Assembly: GCF_010725485.1 (NCBI RefSeq)
Contig: NZ_AP022598.1
Location: 5,456,001-5,520,000, forward strand
Source of the DNA: Mycolicibacterium parafortuitum
Lineage (GTDB): Bacteria; Actinomycetota; Actinomycetes; Mycobacteriales; Mycobacteriaceae
Reading direction: 5' to 3'
Length of the DNA: 64,000 bases
The translations under genes and the position numbers were made by a program. Below are positions 1 to 8,579 of this stretch, piece by piece (position 1 is the stretch's first letter; each line of letters starts with the position of its first letter). The notes under the pieces are model-generated. The model saw nothing but the letters and a program-made list of their open reading frames with translations, searched no databases and was not told where the DNA came from.

Positions 1-1
1 C

Positions 2-793
2 CTGGTGCGCGACTTCACCTTCGAGTTCCCCACCCGAGTCATCTCCCGGCTGCTCGGGCTGCCGGAGGAGGATCTGCCGTGGTTCCGCCAGCGCGCGGTC
101 GAGCTGATCAGCTACACGGTCAAGTACGAGCGCGCGTTCGAGGCGTCGGCGACGTTGAAGGACTATTTCCTGACGCAGATCGACAAGCGCCGCTCCGCAC
201 CGACCGAGGACATCATCGGCGACCTGGTGTCGGCCGAGATCGACGGCGAGCGACTGTCCGACGAGGCCATCTACTCGTTCCTGCGGCTGCTGTTGCCCGC
301 AGGCCTGGAGACCACCTACCGGTCGTCGGGCAACCTGCTGTACCTGCTGCTGACCCACCGTGACCAGTTCGACGCCGTCTGCGCCGACCACGAATTGATC
401 GCGCCTGCAATCGAGGAGGGGCTGCGCTACGAGACGCCGCTGACCACCGTGCAGCGGTTCGCGACCGAGGACACCGAGATCGACGGCGTCGAGATCCCGG
501 CCGGTTCGGTGATCGACGTGTGCATCGGTTCCGCCAACCGGGACGGCACGCGTTGGGAGCGCTCGGAGGAGTTCGACATCTTCCGGAAGCGGCTGCCGCA
601 CATCTCGTTCGCCGCCGGGGAACACACCTGCATGGGGCTGCACCTGGCCCGGATGGAGACGCGGGTGGCAGTGGAGACGCTGCTGAACCGGCTCACCGAC
701 ATCGAGTTGCTCGCCGACGGCGATCCGCACATCCACGGTCAGCCCTTCCGGTCCCCGACGACGATCCCGGTGCGCTTCGCCCCCGCGAAATAG
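2..793 (+). CDS. Cytochrome P450, 5'-truncated by window edge
   Basis: C-terminal two thirds of a soluble bacterial P450 monooxygenase. Counting from the GTG at 5, visible landmarks are the I-helix (AGLETT, residues 99-104), the K-helix ExxR (E138-R141) and the haem loop FAAGEHTCMG, with the Cys thiolate ligand at residue 209. The frame is open to the window edge, and about 140 residues typical of the family (CYPs of about 400 aa) are missing, so the GTG at 5 is not the true start. It needs a ferredoxin/reductase pair, which is not seen here. Convergent with the aldehyde dehydrogenase; the last codons and stop lie inside a palindrome. Substrate unknown, but the catabolic neighbourhood suggests hydroxylation of a hydrophobic carbon source. 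Confidence 0.93.
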   Translation: MVRDFTFEFPTRVISRLLGLPEEDLPWFRQRAVELISYTVKYERAFEASATLKDYFLTQIDKRRSAPTEDIIGDLVSAEIDGERLSDEAIYSFLRLLLPAGLETTYRSSGNLLYLLLTHRDQFDAVCADHELIAPAIEEGLRYETPLTTVQRFATEDTEIDGVEIPAGSVIDVCIGSANRDGTRWERSEEFDIFRKRLPHISFAAGEHTCMGLHLARMETRVAVETLLNRLTDIELLADGDPHIHGQPFRSPTTIPVRFAPAK

Positions 794-848
794 CATTCCG
801 GGTTGTGCTCGGGCCCCCGATCGCAACCCGGAATGATATTTCGCGGGG
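781..848. terminator. Long palindrome between convergent P450 and ALDH genes
   Basis: Outer arms CCCCGCGAAAT (781-791) and ATTTCGCGGGG (838-848) enclose inner arms CATTCCGGGTTG and CAACCCGGAATG (about 794-835), with a short loop. It covers the P450 stop codon and ends 2 nt before the ALDH stop, as expected for a bidirectional intrinsic terminator. There is no U-tract, which is usual in mycobacteria. The outer frame (cgaaat-gcattcc) resembles the repeats at 3729 and 20245. Confidence 0.75.
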
Positions 849-850
849 TC

Positions 851-2392
851 TCAGCTCTGCCGTCGCTCGCGGCGCGCGATGGTCTTGGTCTCCAGGTACT
901 GCGCGAACCCCTCGATACCACACTGACGTCCGATACCGCTGCTCTTGTAGCCGCCGAACGGCGCGTCGGCGCCGTAGAACATGCCGCCGTTCACGCCGAA
1001 CGCGCCGGTGCGGATCCGCCGCGCAATCGCCATGCCACGCTCGGCCGAGCGCGACATCACCGCGCCGGCGAGACCGAACGCGCTGTCATTGGCCAGCCGC
1101 ACCGCGTCGTCGTCATCGTCGAACGGCAGCAGTACCAGCACGGGGCCGAACACCTCCTGCTGTGCGATCGCGGCGCTGTTGTCGACACCGGTGATCACGG
1201 TGGGGGCGACGTAGTGCCCGCCGGCCAGATGCTCCGGCAGCCCGGCCACCTCTCCCCCGCCCGCGACGATCTCGGCACCGTCGCTGCGGGCACCGTCGAT
1301 CGCGGTGAGCACCCGCTCCTTCTGCGCGGCACTGATGAGCGGCCCGACCAGCGTGCCCGGCGTCACCGGATCCCCCACCGGCACAAACTGATACGCGGTG
1401 GCGATCTCGGCGACGGCTTGGTCGTAGAGCGACCGGTGGACCAACATCCTGCTGGTCGCCGCGCACGCCTGGCCGGCGTGCACGCACACCCCGACCGCGG
1501 TGGGCACGATGACGGCGGGGTTCGCGTCGTCGAGCACGATCGCAGCCGACTTCCCGCCGAGCTCGAGGAACATCCGCTTCATCGACTCCGCGCCGTGGCG
1601 CATCAACAACTTCCCGACGGCCGTCGACCCGGTGAACGACACCAAGTCCACCCGCGGGTCGGTTCCGAGCAGGCCGGCGACGTCGTTGGACGGCGTCGTC
1701 ACCACGTTCACCACACCGGCGGGGATGTCGGTCTTCTCGGCGATCAGGCGGCCCAACCGGGTCGCGTTCCACGGTGTGTGCGGGTCGGGCTTGAGGACGA
1801 CGGTGTTGCCGGCCGCCAGCGCAGGCCCGAGCTTGTTGAGGATGACCTCGATCGGGAAGTTGGACGGCGTCACCGCCGCGACCACCCCGACGGCCTCCTT
1901 GACCACTGTGCGGACGTTCCGGTCCCCGAACAACCCGCCGCCGTCGAGGACGCGCTCCCACTCGAAGTCGTCGATCAGCCCCGCCGGATAGCGCAGCGAT
2001 TCCGCCAGCGGCCAATCCAGCTGGGCCGACTCGGTGGTCATCACCGGGCAGCCGACCTCGGCGACGAGTTCGGTTCGCAGGTCGTCCTTTTCGCTTTCGA
2101 TGGCGGCCTGCAGCTGCCGCAGGCAGCGCTTACGCAACTCCCTGTTCGTCGACCAGTCGGTGCTGTCGAAGGCACGGCGGGCCGCGGCGATCGCCCGGTC
2201 CATGTCGTGGCCGTCCGCGGCGGCCGTAACCCCCAGCAGCGCACCGGTCGCCGGGCTGTGGTTGTCGAACGTGGCTCCGGACGCGGCGCCGACGAGTTCG
2301 CCGTCGATCAGCATGCGGCGCTCGGCGCGGCGCGCCGCGCGCTCGCCCCACTGCACGCTCGTGTCGGCACGTTCCGCGGCGATGGAGCTCAC
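851..2392 (-). CDS. Aldehyde dehydrogenase (NAD(P)+-dependent)
   Basis: ALDH superfamily enzyme of 513 aa that oxidises an aldehyde to a carboxylic acid in the cytoplasm. Visible features are TPSNFP (oxyanion Asn, about residue 178), the cofactor-loop SFTGSTAVG, the general-base Glu in LELGGKS (about 277) and the nucleophile Cys in GQACAATS (about 310). The GTG start at 2392 is chosen because GGAGG lies 6 nt upstream; an in-frame upstream ATG at 2437 has no such site and would enter the promoter. It diverges from the CoA-transferase gene. A role oxidising aldehydes made by the P450 or alcohol oxidation steps is inferred. Substrate class (aliphatic or aromatic) is not decidable from sequence. 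Confidence 0.92.
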   Translation of the reverse strand: MSSIAAERADTSVQWGERAARRAERRMLIDGELVGAASGATFDNHSPATGALLGVTAAADGHDMDRAIAAARRAFDSTDWSTNRELRKRCLRQLQAAIESEKDDLRTELVAEVGCPVMTTESAQLDWPLAESLRYPAGLIDDFEWERVLDGGGLFGDRNVRTVVKEAVGVVAAVTPSNFPIEVILNKLGPALAAGNTVVLKPDPHTPWNATRLGRLIAEKTDIPAGVVNVVTTPSNDVAGLLGTDPRVDLVSFTGSTAVGKLLMRHGAESMKRMFLELGGKSAAIVLDDANPAVIVPTAVGVCVHAGQACAATSRMLVHRSLYDQAVAEIATAYQFVPVGDPVTPGTLVGPLISAAQKERVLTAIDGARSDGAEIVAGGGEVAGLPEHLAGGHYVAPTVITGVDNSAAIAQQEVFGPVLVLLPFDDDDDAVRLANDSAFGLAGAVMSRSAERGMAIARRIRTGAFGVNGGMFYGADAPFGGYKSSGIGRQCGIEGFAQYLETKTIARRERRQS

Positions 2393-2429
2393 CTGACACC
2401 TCCGGTGGCAGTTACTCGGATGATCAACG

Positions 2430-2446
2430 GTAAACATTACAGTATT
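2430..2446. promoter_or_regulatory. Candidate operator between ALDH and CoA-transferase
   Basis: GTAAACATTAC (2430-2440) is a perfect GTAA-3-TTAC palindrome, extended on the minus strand to TACTGTAATGTTTAC. The half-site TACTGTAA also occurs in the inverted repeat beside the TetR gene (19297-19317). The element sits in the 103-bp divergent promoter region. Role as a repressor site is inferred. Confidence 0.4.
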
Positions 2447-2495
2447 GACGCTCCGCTACACTCCCCCGAAAGAGCCTCCAGAAGGGATAACCGAC

Positions 2496-3719
2496 TTGAT
2501 CAAGGTGATGGAGGGCGTGCGAGTCCTCGAGGTCGCGCAGTTCACCTTCGTGCCCGCGGCGGGCGCGATCCTGGCCGACTGGGGCGCCGACGTCATCAAG
2601 GTCGAGCATCCGGTGCGGGGCGACACCCAGCGCGGGTTCATCAACATGGGCGGATTCCAGCTCGACCCGAACCGTCATCCGCTGATCGAACACCCCAACC
2701 GAGGCAAGCGCAGCGTCGGCATCGACGTGTCAACCCCTGAGGGTCAGGAGGTGCTCTACGAGATCGCCAAGACCGCCGACGTGTTCCTGACCAACTACAT
2801 GCCGCAGGCGCGGCAGAAGAACAAGTTCGACATCGAGCACATCCGCGCGGTGAACCCGAACATCATCTACGCCCGCGGCAGCGCGTACGGCGACAAGGGA
2901 CCCGAGCGCCTCGTCGGCGGGTTCGACGGCACCGCGTTCTGGACCCGCAGCGGCGTCGGCCACGCACTGACCCCGGAAGAGCTCGGTGGCGCTCTCCCCC
3001 AAGGTATTCCGGCGTTCGGCGACTCGATCGGCGGCATGAACATCGCGGGCGGTATCTCCGCGGCGCTGTTCCACCGCGAGCGTACCGGCGAGGCGGTCGA
3101 GCTCGACGTGTCGCTGCTGAGCACCGCGTGGTGGGCGGCGGGCGCCAGCGTCACGCAGGGCATGGAGACCGGCGAGACGATGCGCTCGCTGATGCCCGGC
3201 ACCACCACGTCGGTCAACCCGTTCATGGCGAACTACCTGACCTCCGACGGCGGCACCATCAACCTGTGCATCGTCAGTCCGACCGGCTACATCCGCGACA
3301 CCTGGGAGCACCTCGGCCTGCCCGAGCTCGCCGACGATCCGCGCTTCTCCGAGGTGATGCCGCTGATCCAGAACGCCGAAGAAGGTGTGCGGCTGATCGC
3401 CGAGGCCATCGCCGCCAAACCTTTCGAGTACTGGCGCCAGCACCTCAAGACCATGAGGGGCCAATGGGCGCCGTTCCAGAGCCTGGTCGAGCTGGCCACC
3501 GACGAGCAGGCGCTGGCCAACGACATGGTCGTCGAGGTCGAGGCCGCCGACGGCGGCAAGCCGTTCAAGGTGGTGCGCGGGCCGGTGCAGTTCAACCACG
3601 AGCCGCTGGAGACCACCCGCGCGCCGCAGGCCTCCGAACACACTGAGATCGTGCTGATGGAGCTCGGCCTGGAGTGGGACCGGATCGAGGAGCTCAAGGA
3701 CAAGGGCGCCATCGCCTGA
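2496..3719 (+). CDS. Family III (CaiB/BaiF) acyl-CoA transferase
   Basis: Predicted 407-aa formyl-CoA transferase-family enzyme moving CoA between acyl carboxylates, a cheap way to activate an acid for beta-oxidation. The N-terminal VRVLEVAQFTFVPAAG...ILADWGADVIKVEHP block is typical, and the probable catalytic Asp lies in GGFDGTAFW. The frame opens at an ATG at 2445, but no Shine-Dalgarno precedes it and it sits in the operator region. The TTG at 2496 follows GAAGGG by about 9 nt and begins just before the conserved MEGVRVLEV, so it is preferred (ATG 2508 is an alternative). Convergent with the molybdoenzyme gene; divergent from ALDH. A second family member lies at 31392. Confidence 0.88.
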   Translation: MIKVMEGVRVLEVAQFTFVPAAGAILADWGADVIKVEHPVRGDTQRGFINMGGFQLDPNRHPLIEHPNRGKRSVGIDVSTPEGQEVLYEIAKTADVFLTNYMPQARQKNKFDIEHIRAVNPNIIYARGSAYGDKGPERLVGGFDGTAFWTRSGVGHALTPEELGGALPQGIPAFGDSIGGMNIAGGISAALFHRERTGEAVELDVSLLSTAWWAAGASVTQGMETGETMRSLMPGTTTSVNPFMANYLTSDGGTINLCIVSPTGYIRDTWEHLGLPELADDPRFSEVMPLIQNAEEGVRLIAEAIAAKPFEYWRQHLKTMRGQWAPFQSLVELATDEQALANDMVVEVEAADGGKPFKVVRGPVQFNHEPLETTRAPQASEHTEIVLMELGLEWDRIEELKDKGAIA

Positions 3720-3728
3720 CCCCCTTTT

Positions 3729-3793
3729 CCGCCGAAATGGCATTCCGGCAGCAGAAGTTCGAGTGGACCTCTGCTGGAATGCAATTTCGGCGG
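3729..3793. repeat. 65-bp palindromic repeat, copy A
   Basis: Near-perfect hairpin with outer arms CCGCCGAAAT / ATTTCGGCGG and inner arms GCATTCC-GCAGCAGA / TCTGCTGGAATGC. It lies between the convergent CoA-transferase and molybdoenzyme genes and probably acts as a bidirectional terminator. It is about 88% identical (roughly 8 mismatches in 65) to the element at 20245-20309, including the loop, so it is a dispersed repeat and not only a chance terminator. Confidence 0.8.
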
Positions 3794-3799
3794 CCGTCC

Positions 3800-6013
3800 C
3801 TAGACGGGTTCGACGCGCACCGGCACCCCCGTCAGCCAGGCCATACCTGCCAGCGATTCGACGTCGTCGGGGTCGCTTGAGGTCAGCCGGTTGACGTTGG
3901 CGCCGCCGGCCTGGTTGGCCAGCCGCCATCCGCCGGTTCCCTTGTGCCCCCAGCCGTGCGGTACCGCGATCACCCCCGGCATGATGTCCTTGGTCAGCGT
4001 CACCGGCACCGTGATGCTGCCGTGGGGCGAGCTGACGCACACCTCGCTGCCGTCGGCGATCTGCAACTCGGCCGCATCGTCGGCGTTCATCAACCCGTGG
4101 TGTCCGCGGTGTCCGCGCATCAGCAGCGCAGAATTGTGCATCCAGGAGTTCTCCGAACGAGGTTCGCGCATCCCGATCATCCGCAGCGGATACGAGTCCG
4201 GCGCCTCAGCGCGCAGCAGCGAAGTGATCTCGTCCGCGATATCGCTGTGCTGCAACCGGATCCGGCCCCCCAGATAGGCGATCGCGGACTTCAGCGTGCC
4301 GACCGCCAGATGCGGCGACAGCACCTTCCCGTGCGGGAGGTCGCGGGCGAGTCGGCGGTGACTCAGGCCGCCGCGACGCAGCCCGAACCAGTCCCCGCCA
4401 GCACCGGTGCGGATGACCATGTCGGCGAACATCCGCGGTGTGAACGCAACCCCGAAGCGGCGCATCGCTTTTCCGGCCGCCGTCAAACCGGAGAACACCC
4501 GCGACTGCCCCGCCATCCGGGTGATCAGCTCGCCGATGATCTCCCATTCCTGACGTGCCTGTCCGACGGGCGCGATCACCGCGTCGGTGACCTGGCGGAA
4601 CGGGGTGGCCTGGAACTGCTGGAAGACCAACGCGAAATCGTCGCGCTCGTACATCGTCGTCACCGGCAGCACGTAGTCGCAATGCGCGGTCGTCTCGGTC
4701 AGGTAGAAGTCGAGCCCCACCGCCAGGTCGGTGGAATCGAGCGCCTCCTCCAGTTCGTCACCGTTGGGCACCGACAGGACCGGGTTGCCCGCGCTGACGA
4801 ACATCGCCCGGATCTGACGCTGCCCCGGTGTGGTCATCTCCTTGGCCATCAGCGCGGCCGGTTCGGAGCCGATGATCGCGCGGAAGCCGCCGATGCGTGA
4901 CCGGGTGCGCTCATAGGTGCGCCGCAGCGCCGCGCCCATCCCGATGTTCACCAGCCGTTGCGCGGGCATCCCCATCCCGACGATGACCGAACCGCCCGGT
5001 GTGTCCAGGTTTCCGGCGACCAGGTTAACGACGTCGATCAGATACGACGTCAGGGTCCCGTAGCGCCCGACGCAGGTGCCGAGGCGGCCGTAGACCGCCG
5101 CGCGCGGCGTCGTGGCCAGATCGCGGGCCAGCGCCCGCGCCGTGTCCGGGTCCACGCCGGTGTAGGACTGGGTCACCTCCGGGGGGAACGGCGCGACCTG
5201 GGTACGCAGCCAGCCCGCTCCGTCGGCGACTGCGTCGATCTCGCGGGTGTGCGCAAGGCCTTCGTCGAACATCACCTGCAACAGCGACAGCAGCAACAGC
5301 GCATCGGTGTCGGGGACGATGCCGCACCACTCGAACTGCGCGGCGGTCTCGGTCTTGCGCGGATCGATCACGACCACCCGGCCGCCGCGCTTGACGATGT
5401 CGTGCATACGGTCCTTGATGCGCGGCGCGGTCAGGAAACTGCCGTGTGACACCACGGGATTGGCGCCCATCATCACCAGCAGGTCGGTGCGGGTCAGGTC
5501 CGGGATCGGCACCGACGTCGGCGTGCCGTAGAGCAGCTGGCTGGCCATCAACCGGCAGTTGGTGTCCTGCGAGGACGCGGTGAAGAAATGCGTGCCGGGC
5601 CCGATGCCCTTGATGAACGCCATGATCGCCATCACGTGGGCGTAGCTGAACGCTCCCGGGTTGCCCATGTACCAGCCGACCGCGCCGGGGCCGTGTGTGC
5701 GCACCACCCGCGCGAGCCGGTCGGCGATGTCGCTCATCGCGTCGTCCCAGCTGACGGGTTCGAACCCGTCGGCGGTGCGCCGCAGCGGTGTGGTGACGCG
5801 GTCGGGGTCGTTGACCACCTCGCTGAACGCGATGCCCTTCTGGCATGCGAACCCGGCGGACAGCGGATGGTCCTTGTCCGGACGCAGCGCGACCAGCCTG
5901 CCGTCCTCGACGGTGGCGATCATGCCGCAGAGCGGTTCGCAGATACGGCAGAACGTCACCTTGTGTTCGACCCGAGCGTGTTCGATCCCAGTGTGTTCGA
6001 TACGAGTCACCAT
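3800..6013 (-). CDS. Molybdopterin oxidoreductase (FdhF/DMSO reductase family)
   Basis: Predicted 737-aa Mo-bisMGD enzyme. The N-terminal CRICEPLCGM followed by FACQKG gives the CxxCxxxC...C set for one [4Fe-4S] cluster. The long central region has family motifs such as DLLVMMGANPVVSHG and VIDPRKTETA; the C-terminal molydopterin dinucleotide-binding domain includes GVIAVPHGWGHKG. No Tat signal is visible, so it is likely cytoplasmic. No selenocysteine (in-frame TGA) is seen, and I could not confidently assign the metal ligand. No electron-transfer subunit gene adjoins it. Formate dehydrogenase-like naming is common for such proteins, but the substrate is unproven. The start has ATG then GTG (6013, 6010), and the first codons are repetitive (see 5964-6008). 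Confidence 0.88.
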   Translation of the reverse strand: MVTRIEHTGIEHARVEHKVTFCRICEPLCGMIATVEDGRLVALRPDKDHPLSAGFACQKGIAFSEVVNDPDRVTTPLRRTADGFEPVSWDDAMSDIADRLARVVRTHGPGAVGWYMGNPGAFSYAHVMAIMAFIKGIGPGTHFFTASSQDTNCRLMASQLLYGTPTSVPIPDLTRTDLLVMMGANPVVSHGSFLTAPRIKDRMHDIVKRGGRVVVIDPRKTETAAQFEWCGIVPDTDALLLLSLLQVMFDEGLAHTREIDAVADGAGWLRTQVAPFPPEVTQSYTGVDPDTARALARDLATTPRAAVYGRLGTCVGRYGTLTSYLIDVVNLVAGNLDTPGGSVIVGMGMPAQRLVNIGMGAALRRTYERTRSRIGGFRAIIGSEPAALMAKEMTTPGQRQIRAMFVSAGNPVLSVPNGDELEEALDSTDLAVGLDFYLTETTAHCDYVLPVTTMYERDDFALVFQQFQATPFRQVTDAVIAPVGQARQEWEIIGELITRMAGQSRVFSGLTAAGKAMRRFGVAFTPRMFADMVIRTGAGGDWFGLRRGGLSHRRLARDLPHGKVLSPHLAVGTLKSAIAYLGGRIRLQHSDIADEITSLLRAEAPDSYPLRMIGMREPRSENSWMHNSALLMRGHRGHHGLMNADDAAELQIADGSEVCVSSPHGSITVPVTLTKDIMPGVIAVPHGWGHKGTGGWRLANQAGGANVNRLTSSDPDDVESLAGMAWLTGVPVRVEPV
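5964..6008. repeat. Three 15-bp tandem repeats at the start of the molybdoenzyme gene
   Basis: Units TGTTCGACCCGAGCG, TGTTCGATCCCAGTG and TGTTCGATACGAGTC (5964, 5979, 5994) encode an N-terminal xxIEH / xxIEH / xxVEH pentapeptide series just before the FeS-binding domain. The period preserves frame, so copy number could vary without loss of function. Confidence 0.8.
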
Positions 6014-6059
6014 GGCGGGGCCGCCTTTCTCATGGCACTAGTTCGCTAGTCTGCGGCGC

Positions 6060-6434
6060 GTGCGCTGGATTGTCGATGGGATGAACGTGATCGGCTGCCG
6101 GCCCGACGGCTGGTGGCGGGACCGGCATGCCGCGATGACGATGCTGGTGCGCGGCCTGGAGCGCTGGGCGATGGCCGAGGAAGCCGACGTCACCGTCGTT
6201 TTCGAACGCCCGCCGGCCCCGCCGATCACCTCGGCGGTGATCACCGTCGCCCACGCTGCCGCGCCGGCGCCGAATTCCGCGGACGACGAGATCGTCAGGC
6301 TGATCGCCTCCGACCCGCATCCCGAGCAGATCGTGGTCGCGACCTCGGATCGCGCGCTCGCCGAGCGTGCCCGCTCGGCACACGCGACGGTGTGCGCAGC
6401 CGAGCGGCTGCGGGAGCTGATCGACCCACGCTGA
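6060..6434 (+). CDS. NYN/PIN-like domain protein, putative RNase
   Basis: A small protein of 124 aa matching the YacP/NYN branch of PIN-like nucleases. The first acidic motif is WIVDGMNVIG (residues 3-12), a mid-domain acidic pair appears in SADDEIVRLI, and VVATSDRALAERAR is the typical third motif. These acidic residues would bind metal in an RNase active site. GTG start; the upstream region shared with the molybdoenzyme is only 46 bp and contains ACTAG-TTCG-CTAGT. Its stop codon abuts the stop of the convergent P450 with no spacer. Function in RNA turnover is inferred from fold family; no partner toxin/antitoxin gene is visible. Confidence 0.8.
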   Translation: MRWIVDGMNVIGCRPDGWWRDRHAAMTMLVRGLERWAMAEEADVTVVFERPPAPPITSAVITVAHAAAPAPNSADDEIVRLIASDPHPEQIVVATSDRALAERARSAHATVCAAERLRELIDPR

Positions 6435-7661
6435 TCACGTCAGGATCCGCACCGGGACATGGGACCAGCCGGCGACGTTCTGCATGCTGACCTTCTGGCA
6501 GCCGTCCCAGTGGACCTCGTAGCGCGGCATCACGTCCAGTAACCGCTCCAGCGCGATCTTGGCCTCCATCCGCGCCAACGCGGCGCCGAGGCAACTGTGG
6601 ATGCCGTACCCGAACGCCAGGTTCTGCGCCTCGGTCCGGTCCCTGGTGATGTCGAAGACGTCCGGGGCGGTCCACGCGTCGGGGTCCCGGTTGGCCGAGG
6701 CGCCCAGCAGGAACACCGGCGCCCCCGCCGGAATCGTGACGCCGTGCAACGTCACGTCGGTGTTGGAGCGGCGGACGTTGTACTGCACCGGGGCGTCGTA
6801 GCGAAGCAACTCCTCGATCGCGACGGGAACCATGCCGCGATCGTCGAGCAGCTGTTGCCACTGTTCGGGATGGCGGGCGAACGTGACCGCGGCGCTGCCG
6901 ATCAGCTTGGTCACCGTCTCGGCGCCGGCCCCGCCGAGCAACGTGGCGAACCCGGCGATCTCGGCGTCGTCCAGCGTGCTCGTCGACCCGTCGTCGCGGT
7001 CCACCTCGGCGGCGATCAGCGCGCTGATCATGTCGTCGCGGGGATCGGCGCGACGCTGTTTGATCAGCTCGTAGTACATCAGCCAGATCTCGGTCATCGC
7101 CTGCATACCGGATTCCGACATCTCGATCTGCCCGGGTTCACGGTGCAGCGACTCGTCGATCCAGAGCCGCACCTGCTGGCGGAATTCGGCCGGCACGCCG
7201 AGCATCTTGGTGATCACGTCGACCGGGAAGTACACCGAAAAGTCCTGAACCACATCAAACTCGGTGCCGCCGCCGAGTGCGTCGGCCAGGAAGCCATCGA
7301 TGGTCTCGGTGATCATCGCCTGCAACGCGCCGATCGCGCGCGGGGTGAACACCTTGTTGACCAGGCTGCGCATCACCCGGTGCTCGGGCGGGTCGATCGA
7401 GATGATCATCTTGGCCGGCACCGGTTTACCGCGCCGCACCATCGCAAGGTCGACACCGTAGGCCGATGAATAGGTCGCGAAATCCTTGAGCCCGGCGGCG
7501 ACATCGGCATGCCTGCTCAGCGCATAGAACTCATAGTCGGAGTTGTAGTACACCGGCGCCTCGGCGCGCAGCCGGGGATAGAACGCGTGCGGGTCGGCGT
7601 AGAAGTCCGCCGAGAACGGATCGAAGTGCACCTCGGCGACCGACTGCCCCGCGACATCCAT
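6435..7661 (-). CDS. Cytochrome P450
   Basis: Complete 408-aa cytoplasmic P450. Motifs are the I-helix LLGGAGAETVTK, ExxR in EELLRYDAP, and the haem loop FGYGIHSCLG with the Cys ligand. It resembles the mycobacterial CYPs that hydroxylate terpenoid or steroid-like molecules, but the substrate cannot be assigned. The ATG at 7661 is preferred because AGGAG precedes it by 6 nt; the longer frame to 7709 adds 16 unconserved residues. It diverges from the thioesterase-like gene across 89 bp and ends directly against the NYN gene. Confidence 0.94.
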   Translation of the reverse strand: MDVAGQSVAEVHFDPFSADFYADPHAFYPRLRAEAPVYYNSDYEFYALSRHADVAAGLKDFATYSSAYGVDLAMVRRGKPVPAKMIISIDPPEHRVMRSLVNKVFTPRAIGALQAMITETIDGFLADALGGGTEFDVVQDFSVYFPVDVITKMLGVPAEFRQQVRLWIDESLHREPGQIEMSESGMQAMTEIWLMYYELIKQRRADPRDDMISALIAAEVDRDDGSTSTLDDAEIAGFATLLGGAGAETVTKLIGSAAVTFARHPEQWQQLLDDRGMVPVAIEELLRYDAPVQYNVRRSNTDVTLHGVTIPAGAPVFLLGASANRDPDAWTAPDVFDITRDRTEAQNLAFGYGIHSCLGAALARMEAKIALERLLDVMPRYEVHWDGCQKVSMQNVAGWSHVPVRILT

Positions 7662-7750
7662 TCTCACTCCTGTAAGGCATCCGGTTGTGCTTTCGATAAG
7701 AGTCACCATATCCTGCTGATGGCCACCCGCGGCACAAGACAGGACGGGAC

Positions 7751-8560
7751 GTGACGGACTCCTACTACGAACTCGTCGACGCCGGCGATCCCCGTGGGGA
7801 GAGGTTCGCGCCGTCGGACCACGTCATCAGCACCTGGGGCGCGTCGATGCAGAACGCCGCACCCGTCTCGGCGCTGCTGGTCCGCGCGATCGAGCGCTGC
7901 GCCCCGCGCGAGGACACCCGCATCAGCCGGGTCGTGGTCGACCTTCTCGGACCGGTACCGATGACCGACCAGCTGTGGGTGCGCGCCCGCGTGGACCGGC
8001 CCGGGCGGCAGATCGAGCTGCTCGGCGCCGAGATGACCGCACCAGGACCGGACGGGACGCCCCGGATCGTCGCGACCGCGTCGGCGTGGCGGTTCCAGCG
8101 AGTCCACACCGCGGCCCTGCCCGACACCCCGGTGGAGCCGCTGCGGCCCGTCACCGAGGGCACCCGCCGGATGCCCGACGACGGCGCCGAGCGCACCTAC
8201 ATCCAGAGCCTGGACTGGCTGTGGCTCAACGACATCCTGCACAGCGTGCAGGCCGAGTGCTGGGCCACCCCGCTGGTCGACCTGGTCGTCGGCGAGCAGA
8301 TGACGCCCGCACAGCGGTTGTTCGCGGTCGCCGATATCGCCAACGGGATGGGCAGCCGGCTCGATCCGGCCGACTTCACATTCCTCAACACCGATCTGGC
8401 CGTGCACATCCAGCGGCTGCCCGAGGGCGACTGGATCGGGGTCCGCTCGGAAAGCCACTACGGCGCCGACGGTGTCGGGGTGTCGCGTGGGACGTTGTTC
8501 GACGAGGACGGACCGGTGGCCGCGATCCAGCAGGCTCAGCTGGTCCGTCCGCGCCGGTGA
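7751..8560 (+). CDS. Acyl-CoA thioesterase-like (double hotdog) protein
   Basis: The 269-aa protein looks like a TesB/4HBT_3-type double-hotdog thioesterase. An N-terminal half has HVISTWGASMQNAAPVSALL and RISRVVVDLLGPVPMTDQLW, and a C-terminal half has FTFLNTDLAVHIQRLPEGDW and GVSRGTLFDEDGPVAAIQQ, both typical of that fold. It would hydrolyse an acyl-CoA to acid and CoA in the cytoplasm. GTG start at 7751. It is 19 nt upstream of, and co-directional with, the thiolase-fold gene, suggesting one transcript. Catalytic residues vary in this family, so the activity is inferred. Confidence 0.75.
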   Translation: MTDSYYELVDAGDPRGERFAPSDHVISTWGASMQNAAPVSALLVRAIERCAPREDTRISRVVVDLLGPVPMTDQLWVRARVDRPGRQIELLGAEMTAPGPDGTPRIVATASAWRFQRVHTAALPDTPVEPLRPVTEGTRRMPDDGAERTYIQSLDWLWLNDILHSVQAECWATPLVDLVVGEQMTPAQRLFAVADIANGMGSRLDPADFTFLNTDLAVHIQRLPEGDWIGVRSESHYGADGVGVSRGTLFDEDGPVAAIQQAQLVRPRR

Positions 8561-8579
8561 CCGTGGAAAGGGACTGAAC

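Noticed and set aside
803..2740. 645-aa plus-strand open frame over the ALDH gene
   Set aside because: It is antisense to a clear aldehyde dehydrogenase and its translation is Arg/Gly/His-rich with no family motifs, a GC-rich shadow.
3800..6013. Possible selenocysteine formate dehydrogenase
   Set aside because: The frame has no internal TGA and no SECIS-like context; mycobacteria are not expected to insert selenocysteine here.
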